From Calliphora vicina (lineage: Eukaryota > Arthropoda > Insecta > Diptera > Calliphoridae): DNA of 64,000 bases. This document shows positions 11,891 through 23,943 of this stretch, piece after piece. The position numbers and the translations under genes are program-made. Each line of letters starts with the position of its first letter. The stretch's first letter is position 1. Where the stretch lies: contig NC_088782.1 of the NCBI RefSeq assembly GCF_958450345.1, positions 113,614,358 through 113,678,357 of the forward strand. Reading direction: 5' to 3'. Under the pieces are notes generated by a model. The model worked only from the letters and a program-made list of their open reading frames with translations. It was not told where the DNA came from and did not search any database.

Positions 11891-12960
11891 TAGTTCACGA
11901 ATGCTCTCCATTGATTTCAATCTTGTGCCATATGTCGGATTTGAGGCCAAGTGAGTCCTCGTTGTCGATGCTTCGCTTCTACAGATCTTCTCCATGCTGT
12001 TCGTTGTCGTCCCACATTTCGTATCCCTTGCAGAATCCATTTCAAACTGGTGTTTTCTATGTAGGAGATGCCCTTAAGCAAGGTGTGGCCAATCCACAAT
12101 CATTTACGATAGTGGATTTCGTGGGCGATCGGTTGCAAATTGACAGCAGTTCGGCGTTTGTGATGCGTCTTGGCTAAAATATTTTTATAATTTTACGGAG
12201 AAATTCATTTACACATACTTTCAGTTTTGTTGTTAAGGACTAGAGACTTTCCACGTTTCAAACTAGTAGAAAAGGACCGACTTTCTACTGGAATTGAAGA
12301 CGTTGATTTTGTGGCTTTTATACTTATATTTTGTATGAATTCCAGACTTTACTCATAGAGGCATATGCAGTACATGCTCGATATTTTGCGCCTCCATCTT
12401 TACTAAAGACGCTGCCAAGATTAATAAATTTATTTAAGGCATCTATCTTGGTGCCGTTTAAAAGTATTGGGTTAGTGTTTGCAGTGGCTATTCTGAGTGA
12501 CTTGGTTTTCGCGATGTTGATCTTAAGCCCGACCCACATGTCACTCTATTGCAACCTTTCGAATTTTTGGTGAATGCCGTCCAATGTAGGTGACATAAGG
12601 CATATGACGTCTTATAGTCATAGTCAAGGTCATACAGTCGTTGGTTCATGTGCCATTGGATTCCATTTGGTGAATCAATGTTTGTCTGATGGAGAACTGT
12701 ATCCAGAACTAAGAGGAAAAACACTGGTGATAGCTTTTATGCTTCTCTCACGCCGGTGTTCATACCACAAACCTTGATGTCTTGGCCATTAAAATGCGCT
12801 TTATATAGAACCTTGCGGTATAGCCCTTTTATAAGGCTCAGGAATTCCAATATTTTCCAGTGTAGACCATATTTTCGTCTACTGATGATATCGAATTCCT
12901 CTTTGAAGTCCTAGCGGAGAGTTGTACGTTAAATAGATCTAGTAAATTTCCATAATTTAT
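11800..12960 (-). mobile_element. RTE/CR1-like non-LTR retrotransposon relic (RT palm to C-terminus)
   Basis: On the minus strand one reads, with frameshifts: SPVFFLLVLDTVLHQTN near 12660-12735; then ICLMSPTLDGIHQKFERLQ just after a degraded A-D-D site near 12600; WVGLKINIAKTKSLRI and FINLGSVFSKDGG within 12380-12540; and the tail WIGHTLLKGISYIENTSLKW followed by GRQRTAWRRSVEA near 11960-12100. This RT plus W-I-G-H-x-L-R tail is the type often annotated as endonuclease-reverse transcriptase in insects. Other pieces of the family lie at 42365-42673, 43360-44130, 48890-50040 and 61690-62225. Confidence 0.8.
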
Positions 12961-12990
12961 TAGGTTTTCAAAGAGGAATAATTGCAAAAT

Positions 12991-13247
12991 AAAAATTTAC
13001 AGATTGAAGATATTGCTGAAGATAAAGATAATGAGGTGGAACAAAACTGTTTAACCTTTAACGAGGAAATAGCGGAAAAATTAATGGAAAGAGAAGAGCC
13101 ACCACCACCCGAAGTTTCGCCTCAAGCAATAGTGGTAGCGGTAGTGCTTCATGGAGTTACATTCCTAATCAACCAATATTGATCCAGGAGTATAATGATT
13201 TTCATGAATTTAAAAAGAAAAATATTTTAAAAAAAAAGTTTTTTTAT
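12991..13247 (+). pseudogene. Possible coding relic or exon, unknown family
   Basis: From about 13002, right after TTTACAG (a fair 3' splice-site match), an open frame reads IEDIAEDKDNEVEQN..., EEIAEKLMEREEPPPPEVSP, then stops making sense. A +1/-1 shift near 13122 restores protein-like text, SNSGSGSASWSYIPNQP, and on through YNDFHEFKKKN. The acidic, proline-rich and serine-rich composition looks like a disordered protein segment. No family recognised and no upstream ATG in frame; it may be the end of an old transposon protein. Low confidence as a host exon. Confidence 0.3.
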
Positions 13248-15253
13248 TTCATTTGCATCTACAATATCTCAGAATCCTTTCGTCCTTTATGTCCTTGAAC
13301 AAATTTTTTTATTCTGTTGTTACTTCCACAAGCATAAATAAAATATTTTTGAAGACTTCCGACGCTTGGTTTTTCCTTGGAACTGAGGAGGTTATGGAAA
13401 ATTATTATGCATGGTTAAGTGGCAAACATTTTGGGGAAAATCCTGTCCTATTTTTAATTTCGATAATATCGAATCAAGTGAAACAAATTTGATTCTTAAC
13501 AAGAGTTATCGAGAAACACAGCAATGATTCATAATAATAATTTCCAGTAGCTCATCTCCTAATCGTTCCTATCCTTCCTCTTTATAAAAATCTACTTGCA
13601 CTTTTTCATTTGTCATTGTGCAAGCCACACTTATACATAAAACACTGCAAAACCACACAGTGGGTGATGACGCCTTTTTTTAATACATTTTTCTTTTGCA
13701 TTTACTACACTGCTAGTGTATAGTTGTTATTGTTTCTTGCTGCATATTTTTGCAGCTTTTCGCTTAGATTACCACTTTTATTGTATGTTGTTGAAGCGAA
13801 TCTTGTGGTTATTGCAACAATAAGAAAAAAACAATGGATTCCTTTTTTTTGGATTGAAAGCGTTTGTTTTCTTTAGGTGCTTTAGCAGCTTAATGTTGAT
13901 GGTTTTGGTCTTTGGCTTATTTTTCTTCATCATCTTCACTACGTTTTGCTGCAATTTGCGTGAAATTACTTCAATTTGCAATAATTTCTTGTCTATGAAA
14001 CATTATTGCTGAAGTGTCAGACAGAAAGGGTGGGTTGAAAAGAGATTTTTTTGAAGTTTTAAAAACAAAATGTTTTTAAGAAAGGTCCAGTCTTAATCTT
14101 GCTTAGAATGGTCTTAAATAAGGATCGAAACTGGCAGTTTCTTGGAATATGAATGAACTATGATCAGTACTGATCAAATCTTTTAAGGCAGCTAAAAATC
14201 ATAGATTTATTTTAAAACTATTGAGATGAATATACTCGGCAATTTCAAAATAATAAATTACACCTCATGATCTGATATAAGACTACAAACAATCTAATTA
14301 TTCATTCAAATAACATTAACTACCAAAAAACTCTTTATAGGGACATTGTACGAATGTGTATATAAAAATTGAAAATTGCATAGTTTATGGATTCAAATTT
14401 GTTTCTTTATTTCTGCCTTAGTTTAGATGAGTTTTTCAAAAAATCTATAAAAATTGGTAGTAGATTACACCAGTATGCAAAACTTAAAACTCTCCTGCTG
14501 TTGCTGCAACCAACCATATTTGTTGTTGCTATAGTTGTAGCTTCTGGTGTCATCTATATTGGCATCTATGTTGACAGTGAAAAACTGCACTATGACTCTT
14601 CTTTTCTACTCGAAACATTCCCATAGTTTAACATGGTTGTTTTTATTATTTTGCATACTACTGCATAGGTTTGTATGAATTCCAGTCATTGTATATGTAT
14701 TGCAAATAGTTTTAGATTAATGTTATCAAGTTTGAAGACAAATTTACACAGTTTATGGCTTGAAAGTGCCAAATTGTTACTGCATGAAGCAAAACAAAAA
14801 AAAAAAACTAAACTAAATTCGCATAAAATATTTATTCATTGCATATTGAATGTTCGCTTGTGGTATTCAGTGCAGAACTATTTAATGCAACTACCACCAG
14901 TATGCTAATTTTTCATTTCGTTATAAATAAATTTTGTATTTTATACTTTTTAACTTTGTATATATTTCTATTTTTTTTTGAGTTAGCCTTCAAAATGTAC
15001 TAGCAAGAGTAACAATGTTATAAAGATTAAGTGCAGATGAAAGGATATTTGGTATGGTCTTTTTTTTGGAGATGTTACGGTCTGGTTAATGGAGGGCAGA
15101 TTAGTTTGGCACTTGGGTAATGCTTAAAGTGCGAAAGGAATTTTAAAAATTTATAAAATATTTTAATATTTAAGCCAAACCCAAAGTTAAATTACAGAAA
15201 ATTTAATGAAAAACTGCTTTCATCCAATAAGAAATGAAAATATCGTCATATTT
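13248..15253. other. AT-rich spacer before the 11-bp satellite
   Basis: No gene or recognised repeat. Short frames at 13253-13492 and 14387-14626 have no recognisable domain. Poly-A/T runs and CTGCTGTTGCTGC-type triplet-rich patches occur. Looks like ordinary intergenic or intron DNA. Confidence 0.5.
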
Positions 15254-18200
15254 TAGTCATAGTCTAGTCATAGTCTAGTCATAGTCTAGTCATAGTCTAG
15301 TCATAGTCTAGTCATAGTCTAGTCATAGTCTAGTCATAGTCTAGTCATAGTCTAGTCATAGTCTAGTCATAGTCTAGTCATAGTCTAGTCATAGTCTAGT
15401 CATAGTCTAGTCATAGTCTAGTCATAGTCTAGTCATAGTCTAGTCATAGTCTAGTCATAGTCTAGTCATAGTCTAGTCATAGTCTAGTCATAGTCTAGTC
15501 ATAGTCTAGTCATAGTCTAGTCATAGTCTAGTCATAGTCTAGTCATAGTCTAGTCATAGTCTAGTCATAGTCTAGTCATAGTCTAGTCATAGTCTAGTCA
15601 TAGTCTAGTCATAGTCTAGTCATAGTCTAGTCATAGTCTAGTCATAGTCTAGTCATAGTCTAGTCATAGTCTAGTCATAGTCTAGTCATAGTCTAGTCAT
15701 AGTCTAGTCATAGTCTATTCATAGTCTAGTCATAGTCTAGTCATAGTCTAGTCATAGTCTATTCATAGTCTAGTCATAGTCTAGTCATAGTCTAGTCATA
15801 GTCTAGTCATAGTCTAGTCATAGTCTAGTCATAGTCTAGTCATAGTCTATTCATAGTCTAGTCATAGTCTAGTCATAGTCTAGTCATAGTCTATTCATAG
15901 TCTAGTCATAGTCTAGTCATAGTCTAGTCATAGTCTAGTCATAGTCTAGTCATAGTCTAGTCATAGTCTAGTCATAGTCTAGTCATAGTCTAGTCATAGT
16001 CTAGTCATAGTCTAGTCATAGTCTAGTCATAGTCTATTCATAGTCTAGTCATAGTCTATTCATAGTCTATTCATAGTCTAGTCATAGTCTAGTCATAGTC
16101 TAGTCATAGTCTAGTCATAGTCTAGTCATAGTCTAGTCATAGTCTAGTCATAGTCTATTCATAGTCTAGTCATAGTCTAGTCATAGTCTATTCATAGTCT
16201 ATTCATAGTCTAGTCATAGTCTAGTCATAGTCTAGTCATAGTCTAGTCATAGTCTAGTCATAGTCTAGTCATAGTCTAGTCATAGTCTATTCATAGTCTA
16301 GTCATAGTCTAGTCATAGTCTAGTCATAGTCTATTCATAGTCTAGTCATAGTCTAGTCATAGTCTAGTCATAGTCTAGTCATAGTCTAGTCATAGTCTAG
16401 TCATAGTCTAGTCATAGTCTATTCATAGTCTAGTCATAGTCTAGTCATAGTCTAGTCATAGTCTATTCATAGTCTAGTCATAGTCTAGTCATAGTCTAGT
16501 CATAGTCTAGTCATAGTCTAGTCATAGTCTAGTCATAGTCTAGTCATAGTCTAGTCATAGTCTAGTCATAGTCTAGTCATAGTCTAGTCATAGTCTAGTC
16601 ATAGTCTAGTCATAGTCTATTCATAGTCTAGTCATAGTCTATTCATAGTCTATTCATAGTCTAGTCATAGTCTAGTCATAGTCTAGTCATAGTCTAGTCA
16701 TAGTCTAGTCATAGTCTAGTCATAGTCTAGTCATAGTCTATTCATAGTCTAGTCATAGTCTAGTCATAGTCTAGTCATAGTCTATTCATAGTCTAGTCAT
16801 AGTCTAGTCATAGTCTAGTCATAGTCTAGTCATAGTCTAGTCATAGTCTAGTCATAGTCTAGTCATAGTCTATTCATAGTCTAGTCATAGTCTAGTCATA
16901 GTCTAGTCATAGTCTATTCATAGTCTAGTCATAGTCTAGTCATAGTCTAGTCATAGTCTAGTCATAGTCTAGTCATAGTCTAGTCATAGTCTAGTCATAG
17001 TCTAGTCATAGTCTAGTCATAGTCTAGTCATAGTCTAGTCATAGTCTAGTCATAGTCTAGTCATAGTCTATTCATAGTCTAGTCATAGTCTATTCATAGT
17101 CTATTCATAGTCTAGTCATAGTCTAGTCATAGTCTAGTCATAGTCTAGTCATAGTCTAGTCATAGTCTAGTCATAGTCTAGTCATAGTCTAGTCATAGTC
17201 TATTCATAGTCTAGTCATAGTCTAGTCATAGTCTAGTCATAGTCTATTCATAGTCTAGTCATAGTCTAGTCATAGTCTAGTCATAGTCTATTCATAGTCT
17301 AGTCATAGTCTAGTCATAGTCTAGTCATAGTCTAGTCATAGTCTATTCATAGTCTAGTCATAGTCTAGTCATAGTCTATTCATAGTCTAGTCATAGTCTA
17401 GTCATAGTCTATTCATAGTCTAGTCATAGTCTAGTCATAGTCTATTCATAGTCTAGTCATAGTCTAGTCATAGTCTAGTCATAGTCTAGTCATAGTCTAG
17501 TCATAGTCTAGTCATAGTCTAGTCATAGTCTAGTCATAGTCTAGTCATAGTCTAGTCATAGTCTAGTCATAGTCTAGTCATAGTCTAGTCATAGTCTAGT
17601 CATAGTCTAGTCATAGTCTAGTCATAGTCTAGTCATAGTCTAGTCATAGTCTAGTCATAGTCTAGTCATAGTCTAGTCATAGTCTAGTCATAGTCTAGTC
17701 ATAGTCTAGTCATAGTCTAGTCATAGTCTAGTCATAGTCTAGTCATAGTCTAGTCATAGTCTAGTCATAGTCTAGTCATAGTCTAGTCATAGTCTAGTCA
17801 TAGTCTAGTCATAGTCTAGTCATAGTCTAGTCATAGTCTAGTCATAGTCTAGTCATAGTCTAGTCATAGTCTAGTCATAGTCTAGTCATAGTCTAGTCAT
17901 AGTCTAGTCATAGTCTAGTCATAGTCTAGTCATAGTCTAGTCATAGTCTAGTCATAGTCTAGTCATAGTCTAGTCATAGTCTAGTCATAGTCTAGTCATA
18001 GTCTAGTCATAGTCTAGTCATAGTCTAGTCATAGTCTAGTCATAGTCTAGTCATAGTCTAGTCATAGTCTAGTCATAGTCTAGTCATAGTCTAGTCATAG
18101 TCTAGTCATAGTCTAGTCATAGTCTAGTCATAGTCTAGTCATAGTCTAGTCATAGTCTAGTCATAGTCTAGTCATAGTCTAGTCATAGTCTAGTCATAGT

Positions 18201-18916
18201 CTAGTCATAGTCTAGTCATAGTCTAGTCATAGTCTAGTCATAGTCTAGTCATAGTCTTGTCATAGTCTAGTCATAGTCTAGTCATAGTCTAGTCATAGTC
18301 TAGTCATAGTCTAGTCATAGTCTAGTCATAGTCTAGTCATAGTCTAGTCATAGTCTAGTCATAGTCTAGTCATAGTCTAGTCATAGTCTAGTCATAGTCT
18401 AGTCATAGTCTAGTCATAGTCTAGTCATAGTCTAGTCATAGTCTAGTCATAGTCTAGTCATAGTCTAGTCATAGTCTAGTCATAGTCTAGTCATAGTCTA
18501 GTCATAGTCTAGTCATAGTCTAGTCATAGTCTAGTCATAGTCTAGTCATAGTCTAGTCATAGTCTAGTCGTAGTCTAGTCATAGTCTAGTCATAGTCTAG
18601 TCATAGTCTAGTCATAGTCTAGTCATAGTCTAGTCATAGTCTAGTCATAGTCTAGTCATAGTCTAGTCATAGTCTAGTCATAGTCTAGTCATAGTCTAGT
18701 CATAGTCTAGTCATAGTCTAGTCATAGTCTAGTCATAGTCTAGTCATAGTCTAGTCATAGTCTAGTCATAGTCTAGTCATAGTCTAGTCATAGTCTAGTC
18801 ATAGTCTAGTCATAGTCTAGTCATAGTCTAGTCATAGTCTAGTCATAGTCTAGTCATAGTCTAGTCATAGTCTAGTCATAGTCTAGTCATAGTCTAGTCA
18901 TAGTCTAGTCATAGTC
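15254..18916. repeat. Satellite array of an 11-bp unit with embedded higher-order pattern
   Basis: An uninterrupted head-to-tail array of AGTCTAGTCAT, about 333 units over 3.66 kb. Nearly all units are identical. A single variant, G to T giving CTATTCAT, occurs only between about 15716 and 17447 and in a patterned order; the outer units are almost pure, with lone variants near 18256 (CTTGTCAT) and 18569 (AGTCGTAG). Unit length 11 is near one DNA helical turn. Flanks are unique AT-rich DNA, with a partial unit (AATAGTCAGTCTAG) just after the right end. No coding role seen. Confidence 0.98.
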
Positions 18917-21044
18917 AATTAATAGTCAGTCTAGCAAATTGTTCAGCGCATCTGTTTAAATTTTTATAAAATCTGTGTTAGTGCTAGTTCAGTTCTAGAA
19001 CTTAACACTCCCCCGAAACTATACAATAGAGTTTAGTTAAAATGTAACCACAAATTGCTTATAAAATAGCGTAATTTAACTCATATACAATTCTTGTTTG
19101 TCATTATATAGAGATGGCGAAGATACTGATAATTTTGCTGATGGCTATTATCATAAAATCCAAGCAACAACAAAGGACTCTAATCAATATATTGTACAAC
19201 GTAATAAATGGCAAAACATTAAGTTTGTTCATTTGCTACAATATAAATGGAAAATAATGAATATGTACAATACATTGAACAAGGACGAGATAAAAAGGAA
19301 AATTATTAGAAAATAATAAACACAACTAAGTATTTAGATGCAATATGTGGTGGTGGTCGCTTATAAATTGCTAAAAAAAAAGAAACTGAACATATGAACG
19401 CAATTACCTTTATCAAAATGTTTCAATAAGAAATCAAAGTCAGCAGCCACAACGGAACGGAAAAAAGGACAATGAACAAATGTCAATAACGACATTGAAT
19501 TCAAATCAAACGCATCCATATGGTCTTATAATAATGATAATAATATTGGGTGACACAAACTAAATGAGAGAAAGTGAGTGTGTGTGCTTATACAAGGACT
19601 TTATAAGGACGACTAGGACGACAATCAAAATAATAATGCTGGCGTTGACATGGTGCACTTATAAGCAATGGAACAGTTGCAAAAAGGCATGAAGGATAAC
19701 AAAAAAAGAAAGAGCAAATAGAGATGAACAAAGAAATTTACGCAATAAGTTTTGATTGTGGTAATAAAAACATAATTTTAACACTTGAGTGGCAACAGAG
19801 AAATGAAAATGAAAACAAACAATGCCAACTTAATTATCACGCAACTACAGCAGCAGCAGCAACAAAATTCAATTAAAGAGGGTAGATTTTTTTCGATATT
19901 GAAGGGACACACTTTATTATAGTCAGAGTAGCAGTAAAGTAATAGAGTGCCCAACGAAATGCATTCAATATATTGATGAATGCCTGATTTTTATGGATTT
20001 TGCTATAAATTACAAAATGCATCAGTAAAAACAAATCCCATTACAGCTTAACACATAAACAACTGCATCTAAAATTTATATTTCAAAAGAGTTTTCAAAA
20101 CAGTTCTCCTTATAATAAATCGCATTCATTGTGCTACCTACTACTTTTCAATTCAATTTCAAATGTTTTGTAGCGTAATAAGCCTCATAATTTCATTCAG
20201 GCAGTTTTATTTGCCCCTACATAAAGGAAGCCAATTTCTGTATGCAGACTAGCTGCTTATCATTTTGTGTATTAAGGATTTCCTTTGATACGGGCGAACA
20301 TTATTTTTTTTTTTGTTTGTTTATTTTTCTCATGTCAATTTTTGTTTTGTTTATTGTTCCCTAAATCTCCGAGTGTGTTGTGTGTTATGCGTAAAATTCA
20401 TATTTTAGCCTAAAGGATTTTTTGGCAAATGTTAAGCTAAATTTTGTTTACTTAATGGCAGCCTTCAACCTTTAGGTGCTGCTCCACTCTGTTGGCATTT
20501 GGTGTTTTTAGCTTTCATTGCGTAGGATGTTGTTATCCTTATGCGAGTGTAATCTCCAGCAGACAACGAAATTGATTTTGTCCGGAAAGTAGATAATATA
20601 AAAGATGTGTTAAAAAGTACTTAATAATTTCCTTTAATTTTGAAAATACCCTAAATTATAATTTAAAATGTTTTAACTACTTAGTTTTGAGAGTTTCTAC
20701 ACAGTTTTAACACACAGTCCATTATTTTTTCAGCCCGCACTATGAAAAGTTATTCATCCACCTTCCACATTGGTATCTCTCATAGATTTCTTGAAAGTAT
20801 TGAGTTGAAGCAAAACACTATTACGCTAAAAATTAGTTATCTGAATCCAACTAAATATGCAAAAGTAATATTGGCTCTAAATTGTTTAGAGAGGACGTGA
20901 TATAAAATGGAGACAGATGGAAATATCTCCATGAACAAATGCAGCTCCTGTCTGTCGGAAAGCAAATTGATAGCCTCTATAGATCAATTCGGTCAACATA
21001 CTGGATGAACTTTATAAGGGAGCCAATATGTTATGCCAAATATA
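18917..21044. other. AT-rich spacer between satellite and mariner
   Basis: Includes GTTCTAGAAC at about 18993 and CACTCCCCCG just after it, a CAGCAGCAGCAGCAACAA run near 19849, and poly-T runs. A 72-codon frame at 19098-19316 has no recognisable domain. No RNA gene seen. Looks like host non-coding DNA. Confidence 0.5.
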
Positions 21045-22854
21045 GGGTGTATGACTTAAAAATTCGGGATTTACAATAGATGGCGTATGTTTAGAACTCG
21101 GTTTTTGTTTTTAATAACTTATCTGTATTTTGAAGGGTACATATCTGTCATTTATTCTCACTTAGTTGATGAACATTATAGCTTAAACAACACAGATTTG
21201 TTTGCTTTGAAAATGTTGAATTTTGTAGCAACAAAGCGTAATATGCGGGAAGTTTTGCTTTACTTCTTTAATTTAAACAAGTAAGAGAGCTATATTCGGC
21301 TGTATCGAATCTTATATACTCTTCACCAAATTACACTTCAAAATACAAATTTTAAATATTTTTAGGTAAACAAAATTTAGTTTTTTCTTTCCAAAGTTGT
21401 TTTTTAAATTTTTTGGAAAATTTTTTTTTTGGTGAAAAAAAATATTCGGGTTAAAAAATATTCTTTTTGATTTGACCCATTGTAGGTCCAACTTACAATG
21501 GTCTTATATACGTCGTTGAAAAGATCTTTGAAATATCTACCATTAGATGTCCATATTGTCTATATTAATGACCAGATATAGGTAAAAAATCGAGGTTTTC
21601 CTGGTTTTTTCCTCATATCTCAGCCATTTTTGGCCCGATTTTGCTGATTTTAAATAGGAAACTTCTCGAAAGCATGTCTAACAGAATTATTGAAGATTTG
21701 GACCCCGAAAATTTTTGGGGTCTTCAGAAAATTGATTTCAACAGACAGGCAGACGGACATGGCTTAATCGACTCCGCTATCTATAAGGATCCAGAATATA
21801 TATGCTTTATAGGGTCGGAAAATTATATTGTGGAAATTACAAACGGAATGACAAACTTATATACACCCTTCTCTCGAAGGTGAAGGATACAAAAAAGTGA
21901 CGCTGAAACACACCAAAAGCTCATCAAATTTTACGGTGAATGTTTTTCATCGGTTTCAAGGTACGAGAGATGGTTTGTGCTGTTCAGAAGTGGTGACTTT
22001 TACACGGAAAACAAAGATAGCACAGCCCAGCCAAAAAAGTTTGTAGACCAAGATTGGAAGCATTTTTCCATGAATATTGTTGTCAAACTCAATAGGTGCC
22101 TGCAAAATCATTAGGAACTACTTAAGCAGCAATTTCAAAATGTTTGCAAGCAGCAGGATTCATCCAAAAGCAGGGAAATTGGGTGCCATACGAATTGAAG
22201 GCGAGAGACCTTGAAAAAGATTTTGCATGCTGACATGATGCTTGAACGCTATAAATGAAAATCATTTTTGCACCGACTGATTACTTGCGATAACCCGAAT
22301 AATAAGAGTTCGTATGTGAAGCCCGCCCGACCAGCCGAACGAACACCAAAGCCAAATATCCATGAAGCTAAGGTAATTTTCTGTATTTGGAGGGAGCTGC
22401 TAAATCTGACCAGGTCATCACAGGGAACCACTACCGAATGCAACTGATTCGTTTGAAGTGAGAATTGGTCAAAAAACGGTCTAAATAAACGGCGAGACAT
22501 GAAGCTGTAATATTTCATCATGAAAACACTCGGCCACATGTTGCAATACTTGTTAAAAACTACTTAGAATGAAGTGGTTGGGATGTTTCGCCCGCTTTAT
22601 ATTCCAGACCTTGCCCCGTCTGATTGCTATTTGTTTCGATCGATGCAGAACGCTCTATCTGGGATGCGCTTCACTTCAGAACAGAGTATCCGATGATGGC
22701 TTGATTCCTTCTAGGCCTCAAAAGATGAACAGTTATTTGGCTTGGAATCCATATGTTGACAGAAAGATGGGAAAGTTCATAGCGATCATTGACAAATTTT
22801 TCAAAATAAAAGCTACAAATTTGAAAAAATTTCAAATTTTTAAGTCATATACCC
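21045..22854 (+). mobile_element. Mariner transposon, near full length, dead, split by a family X element
   Basis: Terminal repeats GGGTGTATGACTTAAAAATT (21045) and AATTTTTAAGTCATATACCC (ending 22854) are inverted matches. The left flank ends in TA, the usual target; the right flank has become AA. Without the 612-bp insert at 21278-21889 the element is about 1.2 kb, normal for mariner. The transposase can be followed: RNMREVLLYFFNLN before the insert, then RSGDFYTENKDSTAQPKKF, QGNWVPYELK (frame-shifted), KSFLHRLIT near 22258, HGAK-like PKPNIHEAKV near 22350, HDN near 22522 (degraded), and the P-S-D block near 22610-22630. Stops and shifts abolish function. Confidence 0.9.
21278..21889 (+). 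mobile_element. Family X element, complete copy nested in mariner
   Basis: Starts CAAGTAAGAGAGCTATATTC and ends with the hairpin-like CTTCTCTCGAAGGTGAAGGA. In order it holds a 5' hairpin (TTCGGCTG...), a sub-terminal TACTCTTCACC, A/T-rich runs, the blocks GTAGGTCCAACTTACAATGG and CATTAGATGTCCATATTGTC, a GACGGACAT core followed by GGCTTAATCGACT, and GGAATGACAAACTTATATAC before the 3' hairpin. There is no coding capacity. The host mariner protein reads straight through the junctions, so both ends are exact to a few bases. The architecture fits a DINE-1/HINE-like non-autonomous element. Confidence 0.85.
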
Positions 22855-22875
22855 AATGCACAGTGGGGGAGAATC

Positions 22876-23935
22876 AAAATTTTTTGTAAATAAATCTGGC
22901 ATTTCTAAACGGCTTGTCCAATCGGAATAAAATTTTACATGGGTATAGCCAATGAGTATTCGAGTTTAAGTTATTAAAATGGGTCCTACAAATGGTCCAG
23001 GTGCGGCGCTATAGGAGCTCAAACTAGGGTACCTTCGACATGTAAAATTTTTAAACACGTGCCATTTTTTTGTTTCCCAACCGATTTTAAAGGCTTTTAT
23101 ATTCGAATAGATGCTTGGGTGTACTATTTGTCTCTTACAATTTCCCAGTTATAGGCATTTCAAAATTAAAATTTTAAAATTTTGCCATTACTTGATCCGC
23201 TTTTTTAAAAATATAGGGCGTAAATTTGGACCAAATGGAGTCGAATTTTGTTAGTTAGTTAGACAACTAAATTACCAATAATATACAAGAGATTATAGAG
23301 CATTATCAATTACGAATCCAAAGATAAATATTTTCAATTTAAAAATTAAAAAAAAAACAGTAGAGTCTTGCTGTTTTTGGGGCGAAAAAGTGACTTAATT
23401 TTTTTTTTTATTAAAAAAAAACTTTCTTTAAGAACATATAACAATTTTTTGTTTTTCTGAAAGGTATCTTTACGGAGAACATTTTGGTATAAAAATATGT
23501 TGCATTTTTTGAATATGTCGGAAATTGACCTATTTTTTTATCAGAATTTCAATATTGGGCCACATGTTCTAAAATGCTAAAGCTGGTATCAGAAAACGGT
23601 AAGCAGCTTTATAAACCTTGATATATTCCCTATTTATCCCCAAAGCATTTTCCCAGCTCCGAAGAACCCTATGGGCAAAATAGTAAAAAATACAATTTTT
23701 GGGATTTTTGCTCCAATTTTTAGGAATTGCAGGATTCTTTTTGACCTTTTGACAATTCCGCCTTGTTATTGAGAATGATAACTTTTAAAAATCCTAAACA
23801 TTTCTTTGAGTTTTGTTGATAAATAAAGATTTTATTACATATTACATATTTATTGAGTTTCTAAAACTAAAATTTGTATCAAAATTTTAATAAGATTGCA
23901 AATATTAGGACCAATTTGATCCACATTTATTCCGA
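22876..23935. repeat. Old dispersed repeat W, copy 1
   Basis: Diverged but colinear with 62950-64000. Shared landmarks: AAATCTG near the start, ATCGAGTTTAAG/TTCGAGTTTAAG, a 'GGTCC...GGGTACCTTCGACATGT' type block, and later AATATTTTCAATTT-like text. It begins just after the mariner end. No open frame of note and no terminal repeats found. Nature unknown. Confidence 0.55.
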
Positions 23936-23943
23936 ACTATTTG

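Noticed and set aside
15254..18916. Possible CRISPR-like or telomere-like array
   Set aside because: There are no spacers between units, and the unit is neither a known insect telomere repeat nor separated by unique sequence. It is a simple satellite.
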